Assembly (NCBI RefSeq): GCF_025506275.1
Contig: NZ_QYCP01000084.1
Location: 54,363 to 118,362 of the forward strand
Reading direction: 5' to 3'
Length of the DNA stretch: 64,000 nt
Source of the DNA: Brevibacterium permense
GTDB lineage: Bacteria > Actinomycetota > Actinomycetes > Actinomycetales > Brevibacteriaceae
In this document: positions 1 through 9,078 of the stretch, piece by piece
Layout of the letters: each line of letters opens with the position of its first letter
Position numbering within the stretch: the first letter of the stretch is position 1
Program-made: the position numbers and the translations under genes
Notes under the pieces: generated by a model
Database searches by the model: none
Told to the model about the DNA's origin: nothing
What the model saw: only the letters and a program-made list of their open reading frames with translations

Positions 1-982
1 CTTTGAGCGCGGGAGTGGGTTTGCCTCGGTAGCGGAATTCCGAATCGTAGTCGTCTTCGATGATGAGTGAGTCCGTGTCACGCATGTGGGTCAGGAGCTG
101 AGTTCGACGGGACGAATCGAGCGTGACGTTGGTGGGGCTGTGATGGCTGGGGGTGACGTAGACGAGGTCAAGCCGGTCGGACGGTGGGATCATGCCCCGA
201 TTGTCGACTTTCAAGGGGAACAGCTGACCGCCGACGCGGGCGAAGGCATGTTTGGCGTCGACGTATCCGGGATCTTCGACGCCGACGGTGGTATCCGGGC
301 CGACGAGCAGCTGTGCCAGGAGGTCGAGCCCCTGTTGGGAACCCGCTGTGATGAGGACGTTCTCGGCATCGACATGGATTCCGCGGCTCGGCAGAACGCG
401 CTGGCACAGCAACTTGACCAGCAGCGGATCATCTTCGTCGATGGCGTCGCGGACAGAGTACTGAAGATGCACGGGTTCCATGGCGGTGCGCAGCGCCTTG
501 GCCCAGGCGAGTCGGGGGAACTCGTCGGGGTCCACTTGTCCGGCGACGAATGGGTACGGGTAGGTCTGCCAGTTCTTCGTCTTCGTGATCTCCGGCAGGT
601 GGATGTCGCGGACAGGTCTGATCTTCTGCTCCCAATCGATGGAACCGGCGGCAGGTTCCGATCCCTCCTCCTCATGGCGGCGCTCGGCGAGCAGCCGGCT
701 GTTGACGAAGTGACCGCTGCGCGGACGGGCTTCGATGAGTCCGGTGGCGACAAGCTCCTGGACGGCAGCGTTGACGGTATTGCGTGAGAGCCCGAGTTCA
801 TTTGCCAGGTCTCGTGATGACGGGAGCGCCACATCAGGGCTGTACGCACCGGAGAGGATCTGGTGCTCGAGCGCCTTGCGGAGCTGCCGATAGAGCGGTT
901 CTTTCGAATTCGGAGTGATCTCGATCGGTGATCGGGCGGGGGAGTCGTGTGCGGGTGCGATGTTGTGGTCGTGGGAGGTCAT
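1..982 (-). CDS. MocR/GntR-family PLP-fold transcriptional regulator, 3' end beyond the window
   Basis: Only the first 327 codons are present; the gene runs off the left edge. Reading leftward from the ATG at 982, residues ~27-95 form a GntR winged helix (LYRQLRKALEHQI, LPSSRDLANELGLSRNTV). A fold-type I aminotransferase-like domain follows, with a TAGSQQGLDLL motif and the family hallmark EDDYDSEFRY near residues 307-316. The PLP-binding lysine would lie in the missing part. MocR proteins are transcription factors that use a degenerate aminotransferase domain as a sensor, often for PLP or amino-compound metabolism. The gene starts 12 bases after the stop of the universal stress protein gene on the same strand, so the two may share a transcript. 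The regulated target is not visible here. Confidence 0.9.
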   Translation of the reverse strand, partial: MTSHDHNIAPAHDSPARSPIEITPNSKEPLYRQLRKALEHQILSGAYSPDVALPSSRDLANELGLSRNTVNAAVQELVATGLIEARPRSGHFVNSRLLAERRHEEEGSEPAAGSIDWEQKIRPVRDIHLPEITKTKNWQTYPYPFVAGQVDPDEFPRLAWAKALRTAMEPVHLQYSVRDAIDEDDPLLVKLLCQRVLPSRGIHVDAENVLITAGSQQGLDLLAQLLVGPDTTVGVEDPGYVDAKHAFARVGGQLFPLKVDNRGMIPPSDRLDLVYVTPSHHSPTNVTLDSSRRTQLLTHMRDTDSLIIEDDYDSEFRYRGKPTPALK

Positions 983-994
983 GGGTGTCGCAGC

Positions 995-1891
995 TCAGAC
1001 GGAGAGGTCTTTGTCGGGAGCGATGTCGGGCGCGGGGTAGCGAGGGACGACGACCATCGGGACCGGGAGGCTGCGCAGCATCTTGTTCGCGGTCGTGCCG
1101 AGGAAGATGGATCGGCTTCTGGCTAGCCGGCTGGAGCCGATGAGAACGATTTCGCCGTCATCCCAGGTGAGTTTGTCGATGGCTGATTCGATGGAACGGC
1201 CCTCGGCGACATCGACCATGACCTCTGTGGCGTCGTCGACGGACTGGGAGGCGCGCAGGAGCAGTTTCTTCGCATGTGTACGGGCCGCCTCGGCGCTCTC
1301 TTCGGTTCCGGTGTGGGAGTCGAGGCCGATGAGCGAGATCAACCTCAACGGCACGTCGTGCCGGACCGAGGACTGGACGGCGACGTTGAGAGCCACTTCG
1401 GCGCCGGGACGAGTGCCGAGGGCACAGGTGAGGCGGGTGAGGCGGCTGGGAGGCAGGTAGCCGGAAGGGGCCAGAGCGACCGGAACGGGGGAGACGTGGA
1501 GGAGCGCATTGGCCACGGAACCGACAGTGAAGCGCCGGAGGGGGCCGTGACTGGCCGCACCGACGACGATGAGATCGCAGGGACGCGTGGTGGCGACGTC
1601 GATGAGGCCCGCTGCCATGGAATCGGCGAAATGGACCGAGGTCGTCGAGTGGATGGACTTCGGAACGAGGTCGTGCGTTTTGGCCAGCCATTGTTCGGCC
1701 TCGCCGAGGCAGAATTTCTGGTACTCCCGTTCAGGTTTCGACGCTGTCCGCTCCGGCGGGGATCCGCGGAGGACATGGACGAGGTCGAGTTCGACGGGGT
1801 GGGACGACAGTGTCGACTGGGCCAGGGCGAGGGCGAGGGAGACCGCGTCACGTCCGCGTCTGTCCATGGTGATGCCGACGACGTAGCGCAT
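995..1891 (-). CDS. Universal stress protein, two UspA domains in tandem
   Basis: This is a 298-residue cytoplasmic protein made of two UspA domains. Each ends with the ATP-binding signature G-x2-G-x9-G(S/T): GAASHGPLRRFTVGSVA in domain 1 and GSSRLARSRSIFLGTTA in domain 2. Two-domain nucleotide-binding Usp proteins are common in actinobacteria and are linked to hypoxia, stasis and redox stress. The start at 1891 (MRYVVGITMDRRG) is chosen because AAGGAG lies just upstream. A longer in-frame reading to 1972 has no ribosome site and would overlap the promoter. It precedes the MocR regulator by 12 bases on the same strand. The substrate or stress signal cannot be read from sequence. Confidence 0.92.
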   Translation of the reverse strand: MRYVVGITMDRRGRDAVSLALALAQSTLSSHPVELDLVHVLRGSPPERTASKPEREYQKFCLGEAEQWLAKTHDLVPKSIHSTTSVHFADSMAAGLIDVATTRPCDLIVVGAASHGPLRRFTVGSVANALLHVSPVPVALAPSGYLPPSRLTRLTCALGTRPGAEVALNVAVQSSVRHDVPLRLISLIGLDSHTGTEESAEAARTHAKKLLLRASQSVDDATEVMVDVAEGRSIESAIDKLTWDDGEIVLIGSSRLARSRSIFLGTTANKMLRSLPVPMVVVPRYPAPDIAPDKDLSV

Positions 1892-1942
1892 GAAGTCTCC
1901 TTCGACTCGAATCGTTCCGTGGCGGGTGAGGCCGCCGTGTTG

Positions 1943-1972
1943 ACTATAGGACAGTCGGACGAGGGCGGACAA
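1943..1972 (-). promoter_or_regulatory. Candidate promoter for the universal stress protein gene
   Basis: On the minus strand there is TTGTCC (1972-1967), an 18-base spacer and TATAGT (1948-1943), about 50 bases before the Usp start codon. It is close to the housekeeping sigma consensus and has a plausible leader length. It was found by eye only. Confidence 0.5.
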
Positions 1973-2072
1973 CGCGGGTTGAGCGGATGACGCCCGGCGT
2001 CGAATTCTTCTCAGCCGAGCCGTCGATTACCGATGAGTAATCAGCTGGTCGATTTTCGTTAGGATGGCGACT

Positions 2073-3008
2073 ATGACGAATGCTGGACAGGTGGCGAATG
2101 CTGAGACCACGCGGATCGAAGACACTGCTCTGATCTTCGAAGGTGGTGGCATGCGAGCCTCGCTGACCAGCGCCATGGTCGTCACTCTGCTCAAGGCCGG
2201 TCTGTCTTTTGACTGGGTCGCTGGAATCAGTGCCGGCGCTTCGAACACCGTGAACTATCTTTCCGGGGATGCATGGCGCGCTCGCCGGTCTTTCGTGGAG
2301 TTCGCTGCCGATGAGCAATTCGGGGGACTGCGCTATTTTGCACGCGGGCAGGGCATGTTCAATGCGGAGTACATCTATCAGCGGGCAGGCGGGCCCAACG
2401 AGGCGTTGCCCTTCGACTGGGAAGCGTTCCAGGCGAGCAAGGGGGATATGCGGATCATCGGCTTCGACGCGGAATCCGGTGATGATGTGGTGTGGTCGAA
2501 GGAGGATACTCCGCGCATCGATGACCTGATGATCCGTGTGCGTGCGTCGTCGACGATGCCGGGCCTCATGCCGCCCGTCCACCTTGATGGGCACGTGTAC
2601 GTCGACGGTGCGATGGGGGCGGACGGTGGAATCGCGTTGAGCCAGGCTCAACGCGAGGGGTTCGAGAAGTTCGTCATCGTGCTTACCCAGGAGCGGTCGT
2701 ACCGGAAGGCACCGCAGCGATTCCCTGCGGTCTATCGCGGCATCTTCCGAAAGTATCCGACGCTGGCCGATGCCTTGTTGACTCGGTGGAAGCGGTACAA
2801 CGAGACGCGTGAACAGATCTTTGCTCTCGAGGAAGAAGGTAAAGCGCATGTGTTTGCTCCCGAACGCATGCCGGTCGACAACAGCACCCGCGATCTCTCG
2901 CGTCTGGCTGCCGCTCATCGGATGGGGTTGTCGCAATCGCGCCGGGAGTTGCCTGAAATCCGGGAGTTCGTGGGTATGTCAGGTAGTGCAGTGTCATCGA
3001 GTCGATGA
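2073..3008 (+). CDS. Patatin-like phospholipase (YjjU-type)
   Basis: A 311-residue cytoplasmic hydrolase with the three patatin landmarks: oxyanion loop GGGMR at 24-28, nucleophile elbow GISAG with Ser53, and catalytic Asp178 in VDGAMG. Patatin-like enzymes use a Ser-Asp dyad to cleave acyl esters of phospholipids or related lipids; the substrate here is unknown. An upstream in-frame ATG exists at 2064, but AGGA at 2061-2064 overlaps it and sits 8 bases before the ATG at 2073, so 2073 is preferred. It is divergent from the universal stress protein gene and followed by an unrelated membrane protein. No signal peptide is seen. Confidence 0.88.
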   Translation: MTNAGQVANAETTRIEDTALIFEGGGMRASLTSAMVVTLLKAGLSFDWVAGISAGASNTVNYLSGDAWRARRSFVEFAADEQFGGLRYFARGQGMFNAEYIYQRAGGPNEALPFDWEAFQASKGDMRIIGFDAESGDDVVWSKEDTPRIDDLMIRVRASSTMPGLMPPVHLDGHVYVDGAMGADGGIALSQAQREGFEKFVIVLTQERSYRKAPQRFPAVYRGIFRKYPTLADALLTRWKRYNETREQIFALEEEGKAHVFAPERMPVDNSTRDLSRLAAAHRMGLSQSRRELPEIREFVGMSGSAVSSSR

Positions 3009-3068
3009 TGACGTGGGCTCCTTGAAATCGTCGATGACAATTGCGATCTGACAATATTCCAGACTTGC

Positions 3069-3116
3069 ACTACATGTAACGTAGTTGCGTCACGGGCTCC
3101 TGCTAGATTCTCTGAG
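3069..3116 (+). promoter_or_regulatory. Extended -10 promoter with upstream ACTAC/GTAGT inverted repeat
   Basis: TGC-TAGATT (3101-3109) is an extended -10 element whose expected start site (~3116-3118) coincides with the ATG at 3118, which lacks a convincing ribosome site. This suggests a leaderless transcript. ACTAC (3069-3073) and GTAGT (3081-3085) form an inverted repeat around the -35 area that could be an operator. Both are inferences from spacing. Confidence 0.35.
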
Positions 3117-3117
3117 T

Positions 3118-5175
3118 ATGAGCGACCACCCATATTCTCGTGAATCACAGCTGCCCCCGCCCGAACAGGGTGCTGCGAAGAAATCGAAATCCAGCCCCGT
3201 CCTGCTCGGCGTTGCCGCAGTCGCGGTCGTGGCGCTCATCGCCGGAGCTTCCTTCGCCTTCTTCTCCCGGTACAACCCATTCGGTGACCCGGAGCCCGAC
3301 TACGCTCAGACTCCCAACCAGTCCGATGTCATGGACTTCAGCGGATTAGGCCAGGATATGCATCTCAACGGCGCCCCGCTGACCGCCGACGCGGGTAAGA
3401 CCTCCCCAGAAATCCTGCGGTTCATCGGCTCGACCACATCGATTCTCACCAGAGTGGGCGACGGTGATCAGCCCGCTTGGACGGTCTCGATCCCGCACCA
3501 GGACATCGACACCGGCGAGACCGAGCCACTCGACGAAGCCCTCGACCCGGACTCCACCGAAGACATCTCCGATGACGGGAAAAAGCTGGCGGGTACCCCC
3601 ACCGCATGCCGAGTCTCCGGCGAGGTTGTCCAGTGCGGGGACCGAGCGGTCGCACTCAGCGACGGGTCGATGACGACAGCTGAGAGCAAGGCCGATGTCG
3701 ACCCCGATCCCGCATCGTCGAGGGTTCCTCTCGACGTCGATGATGAAGGAACAGTGACCGGGCCGGACGATCAGACCTATGATGGTCTGAGCCTCGATCC
3801 TGATGCTCATGCCTCGATGATCGCCGGTGCACAGGCGGGGGAGACCGGACCGTGGGTGGTCTCCGATGGTCAGACTCTTGCCGCCGTCGATTCCGACAGC
3901 GTTCTGTGGACGCAGGACCTCGAACCCTCCGCCGCCGAGGTGACCGGACTCGGAGACAAACGCGTCGCCCCGTCGTGGGCGGTCGTCGACAGTGTTCTCA
4001 TCATCGGCACCTCGGACGGGGTGAAAGGCCTCGACGCCTCGACCAGTGACCAACTGTGGGGCGTTTCCGCTCCGGCCGACGGATTCGCGGTCGCCGGCAG
4101 TAAGCTGCGCATCCAGCATGACGGAGCAGTGAGCTCGTTCGACTTCATGGACTCTGCGGATGACGAATCGGTGGCAGCGGATAAGGGATTCGATGAAAGC
4201 ATCTCGGCCCTGCCGACGCCGAATCTTCCGTCAGAGGACGATATCCGGAACGCGAAGCTTGAGGTCCCTCCTGCCTGTTCAGACTTAACTATGGCTGAGG
4301 GGGCGAAGCAGGATTTCACGGACGGTAAGACCGCAGAAGGAGAGTACGGCGAATCGATTGCCATCAATGACGTGACAACATCGTTGGCCGCACCGAAGCC
4401 GATGGTCGCGATCGACTTCGTCTGCTATCCGGGTGGGAACTGGGTGACGGATTCGGTCGGTATCTATGACCAGAAGCTCGACCTAGTCACCTCGATCGAA
4501 CCCTGGAGTGCAGATTCGGACGTCCAAAAGCTTGCCGACTTCAACCGGAGCATCGTCTCTGCGGTCGATATGACCGGGCCCTATATGACAGCGACGGTGA
4601 ACAATATCGCCGTCTTCGGGAACGAGGATTACAACGCCGCAGAACGCACGGCGGAAGCAGAGCTGCGTTTCGCGTGGACCAAGGGAGGTTACGAACCTCA
4701 GGATGTGCTGTTCACCGCCGACGGAGCGACCGTCCGGGTCCCGGAAGTCGAAGAGGTTCAGAAGTTCGTCGATGCGGCCGCGAAAGGCGACGACGACACT
4801 GCCGGTGCGATGGCTACTGATGCGGTGATGCGGGACTTGGACACAATCATCGGGGATGCGTCAGCGAATCCACCGATGACCTATCGAGAACTGGCTCTCC
4901 ATGACGGGACCGAAGTGGATACCTGCGAACTCATCGGAGTAGTGGACGAGGAATACGGAGACTACACCATGAGCAATGGTGTCGGCCTGATGGAGGGAAT
5001 CGGCGGCTTCGGGACCGATTCCATCGAAGCCGGCGACGTCATCTGCGGGCTCAAAGGACCAGGCGAGACGATCGACCCGGACGATGAAGGCAGTTGGTAC
5101 GCAGCGCACCTGCTATTGAAGGGTAATGAGACTGGAGCAGTCAAGGTGTATTCGGTGTCTTCGTACACCGGGTGA
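3118..5175 (+). CDS. Membrane-anchored protein of unknown function with PQQ/WD-like repeats
   Basis: A 685-residue protein with a Pro/Lys-rich cytoplasmic start (QLPPPEQGAAKKSKSS), one transmembrane helix at about 27-49, and a large acidic extracellular part. The middle contains phrases typical of PQQ-like beta-propeller blades (VLWTQDLEPSAAEV, VLIIGTSDGVKGLDAST, DQLWGVSAPADG). The C-terminal part holds paired cysteines (PPACSDL, DFVCYPGG, DTCELIG, GDVICGL) that could form disulphides outside the cell. No catalytic motif is recognised. An in-frame ATG at 3085 overlaps the promoter, so 3118 (MSDHPYSRES) is used. It stands alone, convergent with the RpiR gene. A surface sensor or envelope role is possible, but the function is unknown. 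Confidence 0.85.
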   Translation: MSDHPYSRESQLPPPEQGAAKKSKSSPVLLGVAAVAVVALIAGASFAFFSRYNPFGDPEPDYAQTPNQSDVMDFSGLGQDMHLNGAPLTADAGKTSPEILRFIGSTTSILTRVGDGDQPAWTVSIPHQDIDTGETEPLDEALDPDSTEDISDDGKKLAGTPTACRVSGEVVQCGDRAVALSDGSMTTAESKADVDPDPASSRVPLDVDDEGTVTGPDDQTYDGLSLDPDAHASMIAGAQAGETGPWVVSDGQTLAAVDSDSVLWTQDLEPSAAEVTGLGDKRVAPSWAVVDSVLIIGTSDGVKGLDASTSDQLWGVSAPADGFAVAGSKLRIQHDGAVSSFDFMDSADDESVAADKGFDESISALPTPNLPSEDDIRNAKLEVPPACSDLTMAEGAKQDFTDGKTAEGEYGESIAINDVTTSLAAPKPMVAIDFVCYPGGNWVTDSVGIYDQKLDLVTSIEPWSADSDVQKLADFNRSIVSAVDMTGPYMTATVNNIAVFGNEDYNAAERTAEAELRFAWTKGGYEPQDVLFTADGATVRVPEVEEVQKFVDAAAKGDDDTAGAMATDAVMRDLDTIIGDASANPPMTYRELALHDGTEVDTCELIGVVDEEYGDYTMSNGVGLMEGIGGFGTDSIEAGDVICGLKGPGETIDPDDEGSWYAAHLLLKGNETGAVKVYSVSSYTG

Positions 5176-5306
5176 CCTTTGCGGAAACAGCGGAACGAAC
5201 ACTGAAAAATTGGATCAATCCAGTCGGCTGATAAGTAGGCATCTGGAACACCTGAGGCACAGTCAGACGCCGGTGTCCGGCCGCTCTGATCAATTAAAAG
5301 GGAGTG

Positions 5307-6155
5307 TCAGTCGCTGATCACCGCCTGAGTTCGGGACCACATGGACTGGAGCTCTTCGAGCATCGCTGCCGATCGTGTGGTGTCTACGTTGGCGATTGCC
5401 CCGACGATGCACTGTGCGACACTGACCGCGCACGTCACCGAGGCCATTGGGCCGAGGCCCTCGGACGGGACCAGGATGAGCTGATCGGCGAGTTCGGCCA
5501 GCTGAGAGTGCTGGTCGGCGATGACGATGAGTCGGACGCCTCGTTCCTTGGCAATTTCGCACAACGGCAGGATGCTCGCACTCGTCTTCCAGATCGAGAA
5601 GGTGATGAGGCAGTCATCGGGTTTGAGCCTGCGGACATCGTTGATCATGTGGGTTGCTGCACCGTCGCTGAGTGAGACGTTGTAGCCCAGGCCCTGCGCG
5701 TTGTGCGCCAAGATGGCTCCCGGAGCAACATAGGCGCCCGTGGCGAGGATCGTCGTCGTCGGTGCTTCGGCGATCATCGTTGCGATTGTGGTCACCGATT
5801 CTTCGGATAGAGACTCGGCAAGGAGTCCGAGCAACTCGATGTCCTTGCCGATCGACGTCCCGGGCTGCCCCAGGCCGGCCTCGGTGTTGCGAACAAAATG
5901 TTTGTCGGCATCCAATGAGGACAGGAATCGGTTTCTGATCTCCGTTGACAGTTCCGACCAGCCTGTGAAGTCGATGGCCTGTGCGGCTCTGACGACGGTG
6001 GCGACGTTCACCCCGGCCACTTCGGCGAGAGCTGCCGCGCTGCAGTACGACGCCATCTCGGGGTCGTTGGCGATGGCCTTGAGCACAGACCTCGTTCCGG
6101 GGGAGAGTCTGCGCTGAGACATGAGATGTTCGAGCCATGTCGCGATGATTTTCAC
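5307..6155 (-). CDS. RpiR/MurR-family transcriptional regulator (HTH plus SIS domain)
   Basis: A 282-residue regulator with an N-terminal RpiR helix-turn-helix (residues ~10-75: SPGTRSVLKAIANDPEMASY, AALAEVAGVNVATVVRAAQA) and a C-terminal SIS sugar-isomerase-like domain (TTTILATGAYVAPGAILAHN, DDCLITFSIWKTSASILPL). SIS domains usually bind phosphosugars. The start is GTG at 6155, preceded by AGGAG with 7-base spacing; a reading to 6347 has no ribosome site. It is divergent from the peptide ABC operon beginning at 6381, so it probably controls that operon. That pairing suggests the ligand may be an amino-sugar or peptide-derived compound, which is inference. Confidence 0.9.
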   Translation of the reverse strand: MKIIATWLEHLMSQRRLSPGTRSVLKAIANDPEMASYCSAAALAEVAGVNVATVVRAAQAIDFTGWSELSTEIRNRFLSSLDADKHFVRNTEAGLGQPGTSIGKDIELLGLLAESLSEESVTTIATMIAEAPTTTILATGAYVAPGAILAHNAQGLGYNVSLSDGAATHMINDVRRLKPDDCLITFSIWKTSASILPLCEIAKERGVRLIVIADQHSQLAELADQLILVPSEGLGPMASVTCAVSVAQCIVGAIANVDTTRSAAMLEELQSMWSRTQAVISD

Positions 6156-6170
6156 TCTAAGTCTCCTATT

Positions 6171-6299
6171 GCAATGAACGTTGCGATCTGATTGTATACG
6201 AGGTGTGGTGAAGATCACGTGAACTTCATTTCTGTCGCTGAGGAAGTGCCTCCTGATTGGACATTTGTTGACACGTTGCGAAAGTGTAACCGTGCAACG
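6171..6299. promoter_or_regulatory. Divergent control region with CGTTGC inverted repeats
   Basis: The RpiR-SBP intergenic region carries CGTTGC (6274-6279) and GCAACG (6294-6299) as a perfect inverted repeat with a 14-base spacer, immediately after a TTGACA (6268-6273). A second related site, GCAA-N6-TTGC (6171-6184), lies just upstream of the rpiR ribosome site. Shared half-sites near both genes fit an operator for the divergent RpiR protein. No good -10 is placed confidently. Confidence 0.4.
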
Positions 6300-6380
6300 G
6301 ATACTGCAGAAGTGCAAGTGTGCGGTAGCCTGCGCGCTCTGATCCACAAATCATGACGGAACAGTCGAAGGAGACTTTTC

Positions 6381-8126
6381 ATGAAGAAGCGAGCGTTATC
6401 GATGGTTGCGATGGCCGCTGCCGCCACGATGCTTGTAAGCGCCTGTGGGAATGGGAACTCAGGCAAGGGGGACGGTGCTCAATCCGTAATCGATGACAAG
6501 ACCGGCTTTGCCTCATATACCGGCGAACCGCAGAAGGGCGGAATTGTCGAAGTGCTGGGTGGAGTCGACTTCTCCCACCTGGACCCGGCCATGGGCAGCG
6601 ACGGCAATGTCCTCAACCTCTACAACCTCCTCTACCGCAACCTCACTCAGTACAAATACAACCGGGAGTCCGGGGAACTAGAGCTTGTCGGCGATCTCGC
6701 CGAGGACACCGGAACGCCGAACGAGGATTCGACCGAGTGGACTTTTAAACTCAAGGAAGGCGTGACCTTCGAGGACGGTTCGCCGATCACCGCGGAGGAC
6801 GTGAAGTTCGGCTTCGAGCATGCCTTCGACCCGTCGCTGGCCATCGGTCTCGACTATCTGCAGAACTATGTCAAGGGGGCCAAAGACTACGAAGGTGTCT
6901 TCGAAGACCCGGACGGGCTCGACTCGATCAAGGTCGTCGATGACCGGACGATCACGATCGAGACGAATGAGCCGATGGCTGACTTCCCAAGTGTCGTCGC
7001 GACCGCCCCGGGGGCCCCTTTCCCGAAGGACAAGGTGACTAAGGTCGACCAGATCCAGAAGGATCCCATCTCGTCGGGACCGTACAAAGTCGACGAGTAT
7101 AAGCGTGGCGAGTCGCTGACCCTGGTCCGCAATGAGAACTGGAACGCAGAGACCGATGACATCCGTCCGGCCTATCCCGACGGCTTCAAATTCACGGTCA
7201 GCCTCGACCAGAATACGATCGATCAGCGGATGATGTCCGGGCAGGGTGAAGATGCCAATGCAGTCTCGTCTTCGACTAATCCGGTTGTGGCGGCCAATCT
7301 GGCGAAGATTACTCAGGATCCCAAGCTCTCAGAGCGCACAGTGCAGTCCATGCCCTCCTGCAACTACTTCATGGTAATGAACAACACCAAAGGGCCACTG
7401 GGCGATAGAAAGGTTCGGCAGGCCATCAATTGGGCCGTGGACAAGTCAAGCGTGGTCAATGCCAGCGGCGGTCCGCAGCTGGCCGATGTTGCACCGAACC
7501 TGCTGCTCCCTAGCGTGCCGAACTACGACGACACCGACCCTTACGCCACTGAAGGAAACACCGGCGATCCGGATAAGGCCAAGGCCATGCTCAAGGAAGC
7601 CGGCGCGGAGAACCTTAAGCTGACCATGGACGTTCGTGCGCTGCCGATGTGGCAGGCGCAGGCCGAAGCGGTGCAGCAATCGCTGAAGAAGGTCGGCATC
7701 GAAGTCAAACTCAACGTCATCGACCAGGCGAAGTTCTACGAGGTCCTGGCCACCCCGAGCCAGCAGAACGAACTGGCAATCACAGGCTGGTGCTCCAACG
7801 GCTGGTTCTCCGGTGAACCGCTGCTGGGACCCCTGTTCGATGGTGAGCGGATCACGAAGACCGGCAACCTCAACCAGTCCCAGATAGACGATCCAGCACT
7901 GAACAAGGCCCTCGACGAGGCAGCCGTCATGCCCGATCTCGATGACAAGACCGCCGCATACTCGAAGATCAACGAACAGGTCCTCGACCTCGCACCGGTC
8001 GTGCCCCTGGTCCGTCCGCGTCCGCTCCAGCTCGTCGGCTCCAACGTCGGCGGAGCATTCGCCAACCCGTCCAAGACCGGATACATCGACTACTCGCAGC
8101 TGGGTCTTCTCAACCCGGAAGGATAG
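6381..8126 (+). CDS. Peptide ABC transporter substrate-binding lipoprotein (SBP_bac_5 family)
   Basis: A 581-residue exported lipoprotein. Its signal peptide ends in lipobox LVSAC with the lipidated Cys22, followed by a long family 5 solute-binding domain. Typical landmarks are QKGGIVEVLGG, LAEDTGTPNEDSTEWTFKLK, GVTFEDGSPITAEDVKF, DPISSGPYKV and DRKVRQAINWAVD. The family captures oligopeptides, dipeptides and sometimes opines or nickel. AAGGAG upstream supports the ATG at 6381. It is the first gene of a five-gene transporter operon, followed 7 bases later by the first permease, and faces the RpiR regulator. Downstream peptidases make peptides the most likely substrate. Confidence 0.95.
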   Translation: MKKRALSMVAMAAAATMLVSACGNGNSGKGDGAQSVIDDKTGFASYTGEPQKGGIVEVLGGVDFSHLDPAMGSDGNVLNLYNLLYRNLTQYKYNRESGELELVGDLAEDTGTPNEDSTEWTFKLKEGVTFEDGSPITAEDVKFGFEHAFDPSLAIGLDYLQNYVKGAKDYEGVFEDPDGLDSIKVVDDRTITIETNEPMADFPSVVATAPGAPFPKDKVTKVDQIQKDPISSGPYKVDEYKRGESLTLVRNENWNAETDDIRPAYPDGFKFTVSLDQNTIDQRMMSGQGEDANAVSSSTNPVVAANLAKITQDPKLSERTVQSMPSCNYFMVMNNTKGPLGDRKVRQAINWAVDKSSVVNASGGPQLADVAPNLLLPSVPNYDDTDPYATEGNTGDPDKAKAMLKEAGAENLKLTMDVRALPMWQAQAEAVQQSLKKVGIEVKLNVIDQAKFYEVLATPSQQNELAITGWCSNGWFSGEPLLGPLFDGERITKTGNLNQSQIDDPALNKALDEAAVMPDLDDKTAAYSKINEQVLDLAPVVPLVRPRPLQLVGSNVGGAFANPSKTGYIDYSQLGLLNPEG

Positions 8127-8133
8127 TTCACAC

Positions 8134-9078
8134 GTGACTGCCTCGCTTTCCAACCAGGTCGAGGAGTTCGGTCGGCCCGCCCCGGGGGAGGATTTCTCCC
8201 CCGGGGCGGGGGCCCTGAAGAGGATCCTGCGCAAGCCCTCGGTGATCCTGTCCTTGGGGTTCCTCGTCTTCATCGTCCTCCTGGCGATCTTCGCCCCGCT
8301 CATCACCCAACTCTCCGGCTACAGCCCCTACGAATTCGACGAAGGAGCCGTCGACCCGGCCCTCGGCGGTCTGCCGCGCGGCCCACTCGGCGGCATCAGC
8401 GCCGACCACTGGATGGGCGTCGAACCCCAGAACGGCCGTGACATCTTCGCCCGCATCGCCTACGGTGCACGCGTCTCGATGCTCATCGGCATCGGCGCCA
8501 CCGCCATCACCATGATCATCGGTGTCGTCATGGGCGTAATCGCCGGCTTCCTCGGCGGATTCGTCGATGCCGCGATCTCGCGGGTCATGGACTTCCTCAT
8601 GGCCTTCCCGGCGCTCATCTTCATGATCGCCATCCTCTCTGCCCTGCCCCAGGGCAACCGGCCGCTCCTGCTCGTCCTAGTCCTTAGTCTCTTCTCCTGG
8701 CCGGCCACAGCTCGCGTGATTCGCGGACAGACATTGTCGCTGAAGAATCGGGAATTCGTCGAGGCGGCCAAGACCTCCGGCGCCGGCTGGGTTCCTCTGG
8801 TTTTCCGCGAAGTGCTTCCGAATCTCTCAGGCACCATCGTCGTCATGGCTACCCTGGCGGTGCCGACGTTCATCGCCACCGAGGCAGGCCTATCCTTCCT
8901 CGGTGTGGGCATCACCCCGCCCGATCCTTCGTGGGGGCAGATGATCGCCTCGGCAGTCACCTGGTATTCCAGCGATCCGATGTTCTTCGCAATACCTGGC
9001 ATGTTCCTCTTCCTCACGGTGCTCTCATTCACCGTGCTCGGGGACAACCTGCAGAAGATCTGGGCGGGAGGACTCTGA
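8134..9078 (+). CDS. Peptide ABC transporter permease, DppC/OppC type
   Basis: A 314-residue inner-membrane permease. It has a cytoplasmic N-terminus of about 35 residues, a first helix at ~36-57, and a BPD_transp_1 domain with the ATPase-coupling EAA loop EFVEAAKTSGAG near residue 208. The start is GTG at 8134 with GGAAGGA upstream; an open frame to 7942 only overlaps the binding-protein gene. The C-type permease lies before the B-type one, the reverse of the usual dppB-dppC order. Its stop overlaps the next start (TGATG), which implies translational coupling. Confidence 0.93.
   Translation: MTASLSNQVEEFGRPAPGEDFSPGAGALKRILRKPSVILSLGFLVFIVLLAIFAPLITQLSGYSPYEFDEGAVDPALGGLPRGPLGGISADHWMGVEPQNGRDIFARIAYGARVSMLIGIGATAITMIIGVVMGVIAGFLGGFVDAAISRVMDFLMAFPALIFMIAILSALPQGNRPLLLVLVLSLFSWPATARVIRGQTLSLKNREFVEAAKTSGAGWVPLVFREVLPNLSGTIVVMATLAVPTFIATEAGLSFLGVGITPPDPSWGQMIASAVTWYSSDPMFFAIPGMFLFLTVLSFTVLGDNLQKIWAGGL

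Noticed and set aside
86..787. 233-codon plus-strand frame
   Set aside because: It is antisense to the MocR regulator, whose minus-strand translation has clear GntR and aminotransferase motifs.
1274..1990. 238-codon plus-strand frame
   Set aside because: It is the complement of the universal stress protein gene and has repetitive Gly/Asp/Glu composition typical of shadow frames.
1944..2936. 330-codon minus-strand frame
   Set aside because: It lies opposite the patatin gene, which has intact GGGMR, GISAG and DGA motifs.
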